From Lingula anatina (Eukaryota; Brachiopoda; Lingulata; Lingulida; Lingulidae), in NCBI RefSeq assembly GCF_001039355.2, contig NW_019775487.1, positions 1,718 through 65,717 of the forward strand: DNA of 64,000 nt, written 5' to 3'. Below, one piece after another: positions 34,185 through 47,051 of the stretch. The notes below the pieces were generated by a model that saw only the letters and a program-made list of their open reading frames with translations, did not search any database and was not told the origin of the DNA. Position numbers and translations under genes: made by a program. The stretch's first letter is position 1, and each line of letters starts with the position of its first letter.

Positions 34185-35432
34185 TCATATGACAGTAATG
34201 GAATCTGCATTTCGGTTAAAATCTACAGAGTCAGTTGGAGCCATTGGACTTCTTGGGGTCAAGGCACCTTCTGGACATGGTGGCTTGGTTGTAGCCAAGC
34301 TGTTTTTACTTGCTATCTCTGCTTGAGCATTTTCTTGCAGTGGCATCTTTTCTTTTTCAATCTTGGGCGGTGAAGGGGATATGTTTCTTGTCATCAGAAG
34401 ACGGCTGTCAAGATTCAGCCTTTCGTCTGCAGCATTTGTCTTGAAACGTTCTCTGTACAGAGTCCGTAGACATAATTCACGTATTTGTTGGTTCATAGCA
34501 CCATAAATGAGTGGTGTGATGCAAGTCCCAATGTGATGGAGAAGTGAGATGAGGATGTATACATCTCCACTGACAGTGTTGTGTCTGTCACCAAGTTTTA
34601 CAAGGCCATAGATCATGTATCCAATAATAAACACCAGAAATATCACGCCAAACATTTTGGTAATTTGAATTTCTCGTTGTGAAGTAGCATGGGCGCTTCT
34701 CACTCTTCGTGCAACTCTGCGCACATGAATAAAAATCAGTCCAAAGCAAACAACGACAATAGCGCATGGTATGGCAATCATGTTCAAGATCACAATGACA
34801 GTCAGAGAAGTGTACTTTGGGGATACCACACAGCGGATGAGCTTAGGGATGAACTTCGAAGATGGACTGAGAATTAATGGTATAAGGCAGCACGCAGGAA
34901 TAATGCGGGCAAGAATCAGCACCATTACAATATACATTTTCTGGTTCATCCCATTGTAGACCGTCGTCTTCACTACCACTAAGTAACGATGTATGGCGAT
35001 GAAGGCGGAATGCCAGAGAGAGCATCCGGTGAAAAGTATGGCGAGTAGCGGCAGAATGGTGCACCAATGGTATTCAGCCAACCACTGCACTGTGAAGTAA
35101 GTCTGGATTACAGTTGGTTCACAGATCCCTATGTTCATTACATCATTTACACACAAACTCACGATGAAAACATTGATAGCATTCAAAAGTTTCCTGTTAT
35201 AACACAATACTGCCATTATCCAAAGGTTTCCTGCCAGTCCGCCAATTGTGAATACCACCATTATAATGGCAGCCGTGATTGCTATGCCCTGTGTAGGAAG
35301 CAGATGAGTCTTACTGTTGCTTGTTGTATTCAAAGTAGCGTTTAATGTCCCATTGTATGTATTTACAAATTCAGTCCAGTATGTCTCTGAGAAGTTGCCC
35401 TGTGAAACCAAATCCTCCACGGTAGAAGCCAT
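34185..35432 (-). CDS. Class A G-protein-coupled receptor, intronless coding region
   Basis: This encodes a complete 415-aa seven-helix receptor of the plasma membrane. The N-terminus has four N-glycosylation sequons (N13, N27, N31, N35). Helices lie at about 48-78 (GN at 68-69), 85-107 (SLCVND), 124-146, 165-190, 208-236, 260-280 and 290-312. Cys124 (HWCTIL) and Cys201 (RCVVSP) are placed for the TM3-ECL2 disulphide. The DRY motif is replaced by HRY (148-150), TM6 lacks the usual CWxP, and TM7 has TPLIY in place of NPxxY. The tail of about 100 aa ends ITVI, a class I PDZ-ligand consensus. The start MASTVEDL is the only good upstream Met and follows a 3' splice site at 35477. The general pattern recalls the moody/Tre1, GPR84 and melatonin-receptor branch, but the ligand cannot be inferred. 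Confidence 0.9.
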   Translation of the reverse strand: MASTVEDLVSQGNFSETYWTEFVNTYNGTLNATLNTTSNSKTHLLPTQGIAITAAIIMVVFTIGGLAGNLWIMAVLCYNRKLLNAINVFIVSLCVNDVMNIGICEPTVIQTYFTVQWLAEYHWCTILPLLAILFTGCSLWHSAFIAIHRYLVVVKTTVYNGMNQKMYIVMVLILARIIPACCLIPLILSPSSKFIPKLIRCVVSPKYTSLTVIVILNMIAIPCAIVVVCFGLIFIHVRRVARRVRSAHATSQREIQITKMFGVIFLVFIIGYMIYGLVKLGDRHNTVSGDVYILISLLHHIGTCITPLIYGAMNQQIRELCLRTLYRERFKTNAADERLNLDSRLLMTRNISPSPPKIEKEKMPLQENAQAEIASKNSLATTKPPCPEGALTPRSPMAPTDSVDFNRNADSITVI

Positions 35433-35469
35433 TGTTGTTCTTCAACACGATGGTTTCCAATCAGTCTTG

Positions 35470-35490
35470 TGCTACTTCTGGAAATAGAAA
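35470..35490 (-). promoter_or_regulatory. 3' splice site in the receptor 5' UTR
   Basis: On the minus strand a pyrimidine-rich CTCTTTTTCTATTTCCAG precedes AAGTAGC at 35477, about 45 bases above the ATG. The receptor mRNA therefore probably begins in an upstream non-coding exon. Confidence 0.65.
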
Positions 35491-36640
35491 AAGAGCAGTT
35501 AAGTCATAGGCTCACTACTCATCAATCAAAAATGATTGTTATATTGATCATTGTCTTTTTAACTGTAAATGTTGTACATGTTACCTAAAATCTGGCTGTT
35601 AGGAAGATAATCCTTCAGTTGAAGTGCTTCTGGTCAACTTTTCATCAGATTATTTCACCATAAAAGTGGCAAAATAAGGAAACTGCTTACTGAGATGACA
35701 AGAGAAGCAGTTGCAGGTCTTCATTTGTCAAGCATGATGGCTTTCTTAATTAAATCATTCACAGCGCACAAAGTGCAGCCCTTTTAATGTCAAAGTGGAA
35801 ATGAATGATTCGCCTCACATACTGAAAGACTTTTCCATGTGATTTGATATAGATAACTATATACCCTGTTGTGTGGCCTCTGCCTGCTTGACTCCTCATT
35901 GATGTTTAGTTCAAACAAAAACCAATCTGAGGGGAATTTAAATTGCTAAAAACCACCAGACTAGAGCCTCTTGATAATATGTTTTGTTTAGATATCTTTT
36001 TAATAAAATAATATAATTAATACTTGATTCTATGATTAACATTCAAAAGGACTTGATTTTATGAAAGATTTACTAATAACAAACTTGTCAGTGTTTGATT
36101 AAAGCAAGCATTCACATACTGACCAAATAAAGCTACATAATTAAATATATTTCTTAGTTTATGACAGACAAGAAGCAATCAAATGCCTTTAATAATTATA
36201 TGATGTTCTTCGTAAGTTAGACAAATTCTGTTGACATTATGAATTCTGTTCACCAAGACATCTTTGTTTTAAATTTTATGGAATTTCAATATAGATTACA
36301 TTCACAGCCTTAAACTTAGACTTGTTACCAAGCATATTTACATAACAACAGTGACCATTGAACTGTAATGAATTAGATTATTTTCTTTTGTTTTCATTTT
36401 CCTTAGATATCTTATTCACAGAAACAAACAATTAATATACAAATTTACCATGCCTGTTGCCATTTTGCTAATTAGGCTATACAGTTGATAATCTGAAGAT
36501 ATAATTTATAACTTTCTTAATTAAATCTCATTTTTTTCTGATTGATACAGTTGATAATCTGAAGATTTGAAACTTTCTTAAACTACAAGCATTTCTAAAC
36601 TCTGGTTCTGATGATGGCCACTGTGAACATTGCAGAGTGT
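35491..36640. other. Presumed 5' UTR intron of the receptor gene
   Basis: AT-rich and without exon-like sequence. A short internal duplication (CAGTTGATAATCTGAAGAT at about 36482 and 36549) is the only structure seen. Confidence 0.4.
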
Positions 36641-36905
36641 AAAAAGAAAAAAAGCTTGCCTTATAATTCTTACACTGCACTGAGCTCGGTGTTGCTTCTG
36701 TTCACTGCGTGCTAAAGACTGTAGTTGTTACTCCTCTTAAGACAGACACACATTCTGTTTTGTGTTTAAACGGGCACCTGTTAGCAGACTATTGATTCCT
36801 GCATTACGGAAGATCACTTAATTATTTTTCCTCGCCTACTGGAGGTTATACTCCCACTTGGCTTTTAAACTGGCCCTTCGTGTTATTAACAGAAGAACTG
36901 AGAGA
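36641..36905 (-). promoter_or_regulatory. Possible first exon and promoter of the receptor gene
   Basis: A GC-richer island upstream of the receptor. On the minus strand it reads GGGCCAGTTTAAAAGCC at about 36876-36860, then a leader without long frames, then a possible donor CAGT|GTAAGAATT near 36673. This would fit a non-coding first exon joined to 35477. The evidence is composition and splice-like sites only. Confidence 0.25.
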
Positions 36906-38248
36906 ACATGTAAAGATGACTGCAGTGTTTTAAAATCTGCTGAATTATTGGAATAAAATTGCTTGGCGTCATACGTATGAGTCGTTTTTTCCCACTGATA
37001 TGCACCAATGTGTATGATGGTATTTTGTTAAATGATGCATATTGTGGTTTTCTTCATGTATATGTATGGCAGTGTGTGCAGATGGCGTTATGTTGTCATA
37101 TTTATAAAATATACCTGTATATATAAATTATTAGTTTATGAGGATAGTCTGCCTTCTGGTTCAGGTTATGCCCAGCATGTTTATTATGTACAAGCTGACA
37201 CTTAGTGTCTGTACATATAGCCATTACCCAGGTCTACTGTCTGTGTGCACTTTCAGAGAGAACACAAAAAGTGGAAAACTGCTTTACCTTTTGTTTTCTA
37301 ACTTAACTGATTCATATTCATTACATGCAGGTCTAATTCAGCTTGATCCAACCATTGTTCTGGAAGTTATGCAATTTTTTCACTTTCTTTATAAATGCAA
37401 TACAGATAATACATTGAATGTGAAAAATTGATGACCTGCTGTCTTCAAACTTGTAGGAGTGCCCAGTTATTATTAAAATTCAAGTTGATTTGAAAACCAG
37501 TCTGATCAATGCATTTTTTCTTGAAGTTGTGCTATTTTTGTATTTTTCAGCATATATTACACTATGTGCAATACAGGTAACACATTTCATGGAAGATTGT
37601 TTTACCTATTGTCTTCATACTTACTGATGGATATTACTTAGATACAGGTACGGTTTTGTAAACCTTTCCTTTACTTGTCTGTGTTAGAAACAGATGTTTT
37701 GAATGTTGTAGGTGACCATTTGCTATCTTTCCCTATGCTTCCTTCTGTCTAAAATATAATTTTAGTACAGTGTACTTTCATGAATGACCTATGCAAAATG
37801 CCTCTTTATGTTGCATACTTTATATAGGGGCATTATTTCAGTAGAAATAATTAAATGTTGTCATCGAACAGAGTTGAGCAGAGATTTTCATCATTAAGGG
37901 GTTTTGTATATATCCATTCTTTAATAATCCGAATATGCATGTTCCTTCCTACTTAATTGCTTGCTTCAAAGCTGTATGATATGTAATTACTTATTGCTTT
38001 GAATAGAACAGATATAGGATTTGCTCTGAGTGTTATGGTTATATGCTATGTCAGATCCTCTGAAATAGGGGTTTGTTCAATTATCAGTGACTGTGACTCC
38101 TATCTCCTTTGCATTATAATAAACATTGGCATTAGAGTCAAATATTTATCCTAACCAAACTATTGCTCACTGTCAATCATTGGCAGATCTCAACCAATCA
38201 GCATACAATATTTTCACACACTCCACTTCTTACCACAAACTAGTGATA
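36906..38248. other. Intergenic stretch
   Basis: No gene or recognised element. The plus-strand frame at 37138-37431 lacks family features. Confidence 0.45.
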
Positions 38249-38496
38249 CACGGGTGGAGCTAGGATTAGTTAAAGGGGGAGTCTGCAGATACAAAGCCCC
38301 CCCCCTCCCCCCTCCCTTTGGTACGTGTGGGGTGCAGAGCTCCTAAATTTTTTGGTATTTTTGAGGATGAACAGCGCCATTTGGTACAGTTTAGAACTAT
38401 GACACAGCAAGTGAAAATTCTAATATTTGTGTTTTTTTTTTCAGAAATCAAAAGGGGGGTCAGGACCCCCTAACAACCCCCTAAATCCACCTCCAG
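38249..38496. mobile_element. MITE of the 4726-5006 family, opposite orientation
   Basis: The left end CACGGGTGGAGCTAGGATT and right end CTAAATCCACCTCCAG are inverted. The flanks TGATA and TTATA resemble a 5-bp target duplication with one mismatch. The interior GGTACAGTTTAGAACTATG is the reverse complement of the motif at about 4828 in the other copy. Confidence 0.7.
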
Positions 38497-41400
38497 TTAT
38501 ATTTTATTTTGGTTTGATAGATGTATTCTGTAAGTCATATACAGCGTAAGACTAGTGTGTCTGTACACTTAGTGCAGACAGAGACCTAGCTGTCTGTTTT
38601 TTAAAGATATGCTTGTGTCTACTAAATTTACTTTAGTGCACATGTATGGCTCAAGCCATTAATTTGGGCATTATATTCCTGCTACCAAATCTGAGACTTG
38701 TGATAGCAAATGGTAATTATCATTTATGAGACCTGATTTCAAAATTCAACCTATCTATAGCTGTTTCCAAGTGGAACCCCTACCGCATATCAGGCACCTT
38801 ATTATGTTTCTCATTATTTTATATGTGATCTGCCTTGTTTTACCTTTTATTAGCATGACAGGTCCAAGGTCTGGTGATGTAAAGATTTCTTCAATACGTC
38901 AATAAGTTTACCAGCCACTGATTCTGTTTACTGGTACAGACAGTATATATATATAGAGAGACTTTTATGATTGATCTGTACATGTAAACAGGTGTAAATA
39001 AAATGGATAAAACTAGGGATTCTGCATTTCTGATATTGGATTTATCTTATATTGAAAATATTTGATTAATACTGTTTAAAATTGAAATGTTATACAATTA
39101 TATACAAGAGAGGGCAAAAGTGGCTTTTTTTTGTATTTTATTAATGTAGTTGAATGTATGGAGTTCTTTAATTATTTTCCTTTCATGATCTGTATATATT
39201 CACTATCTATTTGTCTGAAGTGCCTATTTAGAATAATGTACAGTTGTATAAATTAAATACTGTGCAATGTCAGAGGAAGGCATTTCTGTGTAGCAGGGAT
39301 TAATAATTGTTCTTGGTGGAAGAAAGCACATGTAAAGAATTTAATATATTATTAAATTATTATTATTATTGTTATTATTTTTGCTTTCAAACCCTTCATA
39401 GAATAAAAAAATTCTGCCATTGTCACAGGTGTTGCAATGAAGTGGAGACGTGTTGAGTTTAATGTGCTTGGTGGCATGATGACAATTGTCTTCATGCATG
39501 TTTATAAGTTGTTGCACTTGATTTAATGTTTCACTTTATTATACCTGCAGGCTTAAATTACTAGTGGAGTTTGGTATGAAAACAACCAGTTTCCACAGTA
39601 AACCAGTGTACACAGTATCGGAATGATATGACGCAGACTGCTGTGAAACTTTTTATCTTGATGCATAATATTTCCAGTCTGCTACGTACGTTAATTAGCC
39701 ACTGGTCACATACCATTGGCCAGTAAAATCTCACGCGGACCAGTATTTTTTCAGAATGTGTGAATTTAGTGGTGGGACATGTCCAGTAGATTTTTTCATT
39801 ACAAAAACTGACATTTTTCTATGTTTTTCCATAAATATTTTGAGTGTGTCTACAATACAATACAATACAATACAATACAATACAATACAATACAATACAA
39901 TACAGGGCTAAATCAAGGTCTTGACATTACTAGTATTAATTTGTAATTTGGGTTTTCTTTGGACCATGATTCTTATTTAGACCAGTGAATTGTAGGAAAC
40001 TGGTGGTCCACTTTTTAATGTAAGTTCAAGCCACTTGATTTATATTGGAACCATTTTACAGCGTACTTTGTATACAATCGATGGGTATACAAAATATAAA
40101 GACTAAAAAAGTTAAACAAGACAAACATCTCCTGGCAGCATGCCAGAGACATTCTTCACATTAATGATGAGACACATTAAGAACATCGTTGCCTTGTCTG
40201 ATGTGCCATTACAGACTTTAGCACACATTTTCTGCTGATTTAACAGGAGGATAGAATGAACCAGCACATGGATAAATTCTGTCAGTTTTTATTCACACTT
40301 GCTTGTCTGCCATCATTTCTGACCTCAATTTCCTCCAAATCCCATTTCATTCTACACTTTGCATGACTTTGGGCTGTATTGGATGATACCCAATTCAGTA
40401 CCATCTGTCTTTGTTTAATCTTATTGTTTTAGGAAAAATATGAGGCTTTAGTGTTACAAACTAGGCACATCTTAGGCATCATGGTTATTTTATTATTAGT
40501 AACCATGTTTTGATAGAAATTATTATCCTGTATGCTATTAAAGTTAGAAACTGGGATTATTTCTTGATCTTTGTTAGCCGTCTTTTAAAATTTTTGAAAA
40601 GGAAATTATTTGCGCTCAGACGTAATGAGAACTTTGAGGTTGTCCTCCTTTTCAGGCCATGGCTGTTATGAGTGAGATCATCTGATTCCTCGGAATTAAT
40701 TGGCATTTAAAGAAAACATCTTCTAAGTCGGCAGTGACAGAACAGCAGACAAACATCGAAAAAATGATATCGTAAAGGAAATGAGTATGGATTGTCTATA
40801 CCGTAAGGATCCATCGGATGACACATCCATCTTTCATTTGAAGACAATTATCCTATCCGTGGCACCTCCAATTCAACCAAGGCCCAGGGCTCACTAACAC
40901 CCCTTGTTCTGGTTGCTATGATGCCATGGTCTGGGACCAGCAGTGTCTTTGACTGAAGTGTTACATCTGGGATGTCTGTTCACATGAAAGAACTTTCATA
41001 GAAAATCATTAAAGATAGTAACACCGGGATTCTATTTGCAACAGTTGTTATGCTGGATATGAAGAAAATGGGAATGCCTTTGTAATTTGAGGAGGAGGGG
41101 GGAAATTGTAAGACAAATTTGTTTCATGCACAACTGGACATTACTTCGACCAAAGAAACTGGACATTACTTCAACCAAAAAAAAATTTTTGTATTTCCCA
41201 CTGATGATGCAGTATCAAATGTTTGATGTTATTATTTGGAAAGAAAAGGTCAAGATCATCCAATGAAATTATTTCATAAAACACTTTAAATTCTTTACTC
41301 AACCAATAAGCTATATTCATGTGGACAGCTATGTGGTATCTAGATCTGTTATAATATTTCTTTGGTTGGTTGTGTATCATCATGAACTCACGCATTTAAT

Positions 41401-42390
41401 GTTATTGCGCTCCGTTCCTATGTTGCATGGATTTTAATTGAAAAAGTAAACAGATATGCTAGCTAATAGATAGCAATAGCTTTAGAGGATAATTCCGGAA
41501 CCCCTACAGATAAAATTGCCAAAATTGTTGGAGTTAATGACAAAGATAGAAATATAAGAACATCTTGGTGCCATAGAATTTCCATAACTTACTCTAAACT
41601 GATGTAAGGTGGTCTTGTTTATAAAGGTCCAATGAAAATTGGTATTTTTAAAGATAAAATGTAATATGAACAGAAAATCAGTTGCACAAGTACTCATGCA
41701 CAGCTCTTACATGCCATTGGAATTTTTCTAATATAAGCTAGGTAGTAGAACTGCTGATGTGGCAGTGTCAATAAAATTATCATAGTTTTTCTGAAGACGA
41801 ATATTATCCATGTACATTATATGACTGTATTATAACAAGCAGTTTCATACAAAGTTGGTTTTTAGCCTGATTTTGGCTAACGGTATATAACCTTACAAGA
41901 AGGACAATTATCAGGTGTCGACCACAATTAGGATCAGGTAGTTTTTATGTCTATGACTAAAAGGTTGGAACACGCTTTCCCTTTTATCTGCTGAATGTTG
42001 CTGTCACCAGCCCTTAGTGATGAGTTATGTCTTTGTCTAATTTTTGGTGTCTCCAAAGAAGACAATTATTATGGAAGCTAGGCAAGCCCTATAGCTAGTA
42101 CCATAAAATTAATGTTCATGTCTTACTGAAGTTTGCCTCTTGGTTATAGCTTTTATTATCCCTTCAAACCAAGAAAACAATGGTCAAATTGTTTTTTAGA
42201 AAAAAATGAAAAATGAAGTTTTTGTGAAGAAATAACATAAAATCTCTTGTGGGATTGCAAGATTACCTCTCTTTACCTCACATAATGATTCAAAACTGAT
42301 ATGAGTTTGATGTTGAATGGCAGCTGGAATTGTTTTTTCAACATCTTTAAATCCATGCATTATAAAAAATAAAGCACTATTTACACCAAT
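38497..42390. other. Gene-poor stretch
   Basis: No supported gene. It includes a TACAA pentanucleotide array (39851-39904). A GC-richer block at 40640-41000 contains TTTTCAGGCCATGGCTGTTA but has no sustained frame. Confidence 0.45.
39851..39904. repeat. TACAA pentanucleotide microsatellite
   Basis: About eleven uninterrupted copies. Confidence 0.97.
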
Positions 42391-42735
42391 TTAAAGGGAT
42401 AATAACCGTTTGCTTTGGCCAAAAAATGAATTTACCTAGAGTAAACAACAATTTTCCCATTCTTACCAATGGTTAATGAATCCATTTCTACATTGAAAGT
42501 TAGTCCCTGATTTTTTTCTAAAAAGTTTGTTTTTTTGTTATAATCTCTCAAGAGATTATTAAAGAATATAGCCATCTTTGGAGGTCACATGATCTGATGA
42601 CAAGCTCAGATATCAGAATAATAGCTATAACTGCTGTTTTTGTGGTAAAACAGAATATATAATATTTCTATGAGTTGTTTACAATGTTTTTATTGTGAAA
42701 TATAGATCTGATGTGAAGAGTTATTATCCCTTTAA
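42391..42735. mobile_element. 345-bp MITE flanked by TTAA
   Basis: It starts TTAAAGGGATAATAACCG and ends GAGTTATTATCCCTTTAA, so AGGGATAATAAC termini are bounded by TTAA, consistent with a piggyBac- or Kolobok-type target. The interior contains AAGTTTGTTTTTTTGTTATA and GGAGGTCACATGATCTGATG, and no ORF. The copy at 56084-56428 has the same length. Confidence 0.85.
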
Positions 42736-43237
42736 TAGTCATTTCTTTTCCACATGGATAACTGATAGAAAAACCTGCATGTTATCTTGTCTATCACGTC
42801 GTGTTGTTACCTGCAGTGGGTTAAAATAGTCTTTTTTTCGCAGTGAGCTGATCAAGCCACTGTGAAGTAAACGTTATACATAACCTGCAGGAACATGAAG
42901 CCATAATTGTGCTGAAATACAGTTATTAAGCTGTAAACTCTACATGGTTTCAACTTACGAACTTAAAGTTAATGCTGAACAGCGCGAAACACGATAGATG
43001 AATAAATAAAACATGAAACCCAGAAATCCTATTTGTACTTACAGGTTACAGAGGTGTGGCACTGTGGAGGCAGATCAATAAAATTGGTATGTTTCTAATT
43101 TTCCTGGAAGGATATGCACAAATAATCATCCTAGCTTTGAACACAGAGTGGCATGAAATTTTACATAACAGTGATATAACAAAGTGGGAAGTTGCCTTGA
43201 AGGAGATAAAGGGAGAGACTGTTTCAAATTTTTTAAT

Positions 43238-43384
43238 CAGGGGCGGATTGAGGCTGTCTTCTGGGTCTTCTGTTTACATTGACTGGTATCTAATTTTTTC
43301 TGTCAGAAGACAGTCAAAAATGCAGGCTGGATCAACAAAGACACTTTGGAAGACTGTCAGAAAATATCTCTGGATCCGCCCCTG
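43238..43384. mobile_element. MITE with CAGGGGCGGAT ends, target duplication TTAAT
   Basis: This is a 147-bp element. The left end is CAGGGGCGGATTGAGG and the right end CTGGATCCGCCCCTG. A perfect TTAAT duplication lies at 43233-43237 and 43385-43389. Inner arms around GTCTTCTG and CAGAAGACAGTC pair to form a hairpin. It is the best preserved of four copies in the window. Confidence 0.88.
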
Positions 43385-43806
43385 TTAATGGTTTTACATT
43401 TAAATAATCAAATTATAAGTAATAAAGCTGCAATAAATACTTTTTTGTTGCAAAGTGAAATTACAGAAATTTTTGAGGAGTAGCAGAAAAAAGAAAAGCT
43501 GCAGAGCTTGGAGGTTATAAAAACTTCTTAGATATTCAAAATAGATCGTAAGGCTCCATAAAAGACGCTGAAAAGATTAACCTTTTTGCCAATTTCACAA
43601 CAAAAATTCTGCTTGAAGTCAAGCATACAATGACCATTTAAGTCCCATTTGCATTTTCTAAAAATCTCTTTAAGCTGTGTGGTATTAATGGCTTGCTGTA
43701 GTTTTATCCTAGAATTAAGTGCCCTGTGACCAGTTCATACACCCTGTACAAATGCCAATAACTATATTCATCTAACTCCGTATCAAGTCATCTGCATTTG
43801 AATTAT

Positions 43807-43969
43807 CAGATTGAGGCCGTTGTATGGGTCTTCTGGAAGATGGTCATATTTTCAAGTTTACATTGACAGGTATCTAATTTTTTTCTGTCAGAAGATGGTC
43901 AAAAATGGATAATGGATCAACAAAAATAATTTGGAAGACTGTCAGGAAATATCTCTTGATCCTCCCCTG
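43807..43969. mobile_element. MITE of the CAGGGGCGGAT family, left end deleted
   Basis: It is flanked by ATTAT on both sides (43802-43806 and 43970-43974). The right end CCTCCCCTG is present; the left end has lost the GGGCGG after CAG. The interior matches 43238-43384, for example TTTTTTTCTGTCAGAAGA. Confidence 0.8.
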
Positions 43970-44485
43970 ATTATGATCCTCTTTTCTCTTGTAAGATCTA
44001 CTTAAATATAGACTTAATAATAGACTTAATAATACTTAAATATAGACTTAATAATACTGTTGTTCTCCTATTAAAGTACATGCAGGAAGTGCATTGTCCT
44101 AAGCATGGATATTAGACCAATTCCCAAGACACATGTTACGTACATCCTGTTTATGCAATAACATTGCTTCTCCATTTGTATACAGTTTGTCACGCATTTG
44201 TGAAATTTTTTGGTCTTATACATGTGCTGTTTACAGAGCAGTATTACTTTCATATACTGTATTTCAAGCAATTAAATGTTACCGCCTTTTTATAAAAAAA
44301 AAAAATAGTGAGATATGAGATTGCACACAGGTTTTTTTAATGATAGTGAATAGTAATGTTTTTTGATATAAGCTTGATGAGGCTTGACTTTTTGTTCTTA
44401 TCTGATATTCTATAAATCTGATATCTATAAAGTATTTATTAAGATTGGTAAAATGGCCTTTTTTGCTTTAAAATGGGATGGTTCT

Positions 44486-44588
<103 letters not shown>

Positions 44589-45269
44589 CTGATATTATCT
44601 GTGATGGTGTAAAGCTTTCTTTTAGTGTTCCCATGTCTATATTGACATAATCATACCTACTTGTATTAACTTAATCCTGTATGATAACAACATATATGCA
44701 AAGCTGATTTATGTTCCACAGAAAAAAATTTATCATGATTGCTAAAACATGGGGATTTGAATTGGATCAATGGCAGATGAAATGACTGACTTCTGAATTG
44801 AAATGGATATAACTGTAGTTGTATTGCAGATTGAAATGTGAGCGTCACAGTTGGCTTTTTTTAAACAATTATTTTCTTGTCCTCAAAATGAATTAATGCA
44901 CAGAATATAATTGTCAAAATTTCTGGAAGAAAGAACAAAAATCTATTTTCTGGTAAGGATTTGCATGATTATTTGAAATGAGTATTTGTCTAGGATTGCG
45001 GTGCCAGTTATGGTTGACAAGTATTAACTTTGAACCAACAAAATGTGCTTTCATCTTTCAGAAGTAGAAGGATAATTTTTTTTTTGTCAGGTTTCCCTTT
45101 GATGATTTTATTTGATGAGCTGTTGCATCTTTCAAAACCAGCATTTTGAAAATCCATAGCATTCCAGCATCAAAAAGGAGCAAACGTGAACAAATTAACA
45201 GATCTGACAACCGTCCTTGTGACTTGTTAATTTTTTGGCTTAACTACAGGAGCTGTTAGTAATACCACA

Positions 45270-45500
45270 CTATGGGCCTGTTCACAAAGAATGTACTTAT
45301 CTATAGCTACTACATACTATCTCCACGGGGACTTCCTGATTGCAATCAGCTTTACAGAGTGACACGCCTCTTTCTTTCCATAAAATCAACCGCTTTTCTG
45401 TTACAGTATTTGATCTATTAAAAGCTAGTAGGAGTCGTGTTAGTCTGATTGTATTCAGCGAGAGTCCCCGTAGAGATAGTGAGCAGTAGGTTGGTTGACA
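45270..45500. mobile_element. Palindromic MITE, copy 4
   Basis: ACTATCTCCACGGGGACTT near the left pairs with AGAGTCCCCGTAGAGATAGT near the right. TTTACAGAGTGACACG pairs loosely with CGTGTTAGTCTGATTG. No ORF. Confidence 0.65.
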
Positions 45501-46815
45501 AAATTAATTGTGACATACATATACACCCACTGTGCCAGATGCTGCTTATATGTTCCTGGTGAAAAAATATGGATTTATAAACCATTGTTTGCCAGAGTAA
45601 TATTTTAAAAGTGAAGAAGTATGCGCATTAAACAGAAAGATGGCTCGGAAAACAACCACAGGCGTGAGATGTGATTTCTGTGTATCTCTCAAGGGAAAAG
45701 AAAATGGATAACGCACACTAAAAATGCAGAACTGTATGTGGCAATAAAGGTGAAAAGTGATTGGTGTCAATAATGTGGTTGACATGGCGATGGCCATCCC
45801 ATCATTTCTGTCTGAAGTCTTCATTAACTTACTTCTAAAACAATCATCTGAAAAAGGAAGCTGCTTAGGATTCTGGTATGATTGGATTCGATTTGATAAA
45901 TTGATTGTGACTATCACTAATTTAATAAAACTTGAAAGTGCTCTTTGTCCATGATAATACTTCTGGTTTTTATTCATTTTGACACATTTGATGCATTATC
46001 TTTTCAGTTTTTGTGCTTTTAGTCTCAGTGCTGGTTACACAGAATATATGTAGCTTTTGTAAAACAGTTTTATAGTTCAATGTTTTATTTTGATGAAATG
46101 AAATACTATTAATCTAAAATTATATTAAATTAATGCTGCAGCTTCATATTAAAGCCATTTAGGTGTGTGATTGGCACCAACAAACACACTGAGCAGTAAT
46201 TAATAGCAGGTTAACAACAGTGAAACTGTTAAATAATATGTTCAAACAAATTTGAAAGTAAAATGAAGTTATTTGTGAAAAAATCCAGTCACGTTTGACA
46301 TTTGATCTGGTAGTATTGAGCACTGAAACTGAAGCATGAGTAGTTTTTTTAATAACTCATGATCATTTAATTACAAAAATGAAAAAAACTTATTTAATCC
46401 TTAATAGACCGTTCTATTTTCTAAATCTAAAATGGATGTTTTTCTCAACAATTTGACTGCTGGATATATACTTGGTCCTGCTGTTTTCTGTTATGTTTAT
46501 TCCCCACTGCATCCTTCTGATAAAACATCATTTGTGAACCAACGTGAAACTAAATCAAACTCAATCAGTTTTTGGTGGACTTCTGTTTAATTTTGCATGA
46601 CTTTTGTTCAGTCTGATAAGATAATAATTATAAACTTTTTTTGTTAGAATTCTTTTTGATAGCACAATTCATCTATATACATAACATGTATATATTTATA
46701 TTATGTAATGAATATATATTCATGATTGCTTCACTTGTATGGTGGTGTTGTGTGTGTGTGTATTAAAAAGTCTGAGATACATGTACAATAACTTATAAGA
46801 TTGAAAAGCCAGGTT
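45501..46815. other. AT-rich stretch, no gene recognised
   Basis: A minus-strand frame of 143 codons (45546-45977) is the longest here. It has no recognisable motif and ordinary AT-rich composition. Confidence 0.4.
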
Positions 46816-47051
46816 TAAGGGCTTGTTCCAAATGAAAATATCAGTCTATGTAGATTAGGGACTATCTCTGATTGCAATCGGCTTAATAGGTTTACCCACC
46901 TCCTCCTGGCATTGACTAGAATACAGAAAAGTTGGTGATTATATGAGTACGTTGAAGCAAGAGGAGGTGTGTCAGTCTGTTAAGCTGATTGCATTCAGCA
47001 AGAGTCCTGCAGAGTTGGATCCAGCTACATAGACTGATAGATAAGCCCTAA
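46816..47051. mobile_element. Palindromic MITE, copy 5
   Basis: The outer arms AAGGGCTTGTTCC...ATCAGTCTATGTAG and CTACATAGACTGATAGATAA pair strongly, with GCCCTT at the outer edges. The inner arms hold ACCCACCTCCTCCTG and CAAGAGGAGGTGTGTC. No ORF. Confidence 0.75.

Noticed and set aside
45546-45977. Minus-strand frame of 143 codons
   Set aside because: The longest unexplained frame after the receptor, but no domain, signal or splice context was recognised and composition is that of the background. Left as chance.
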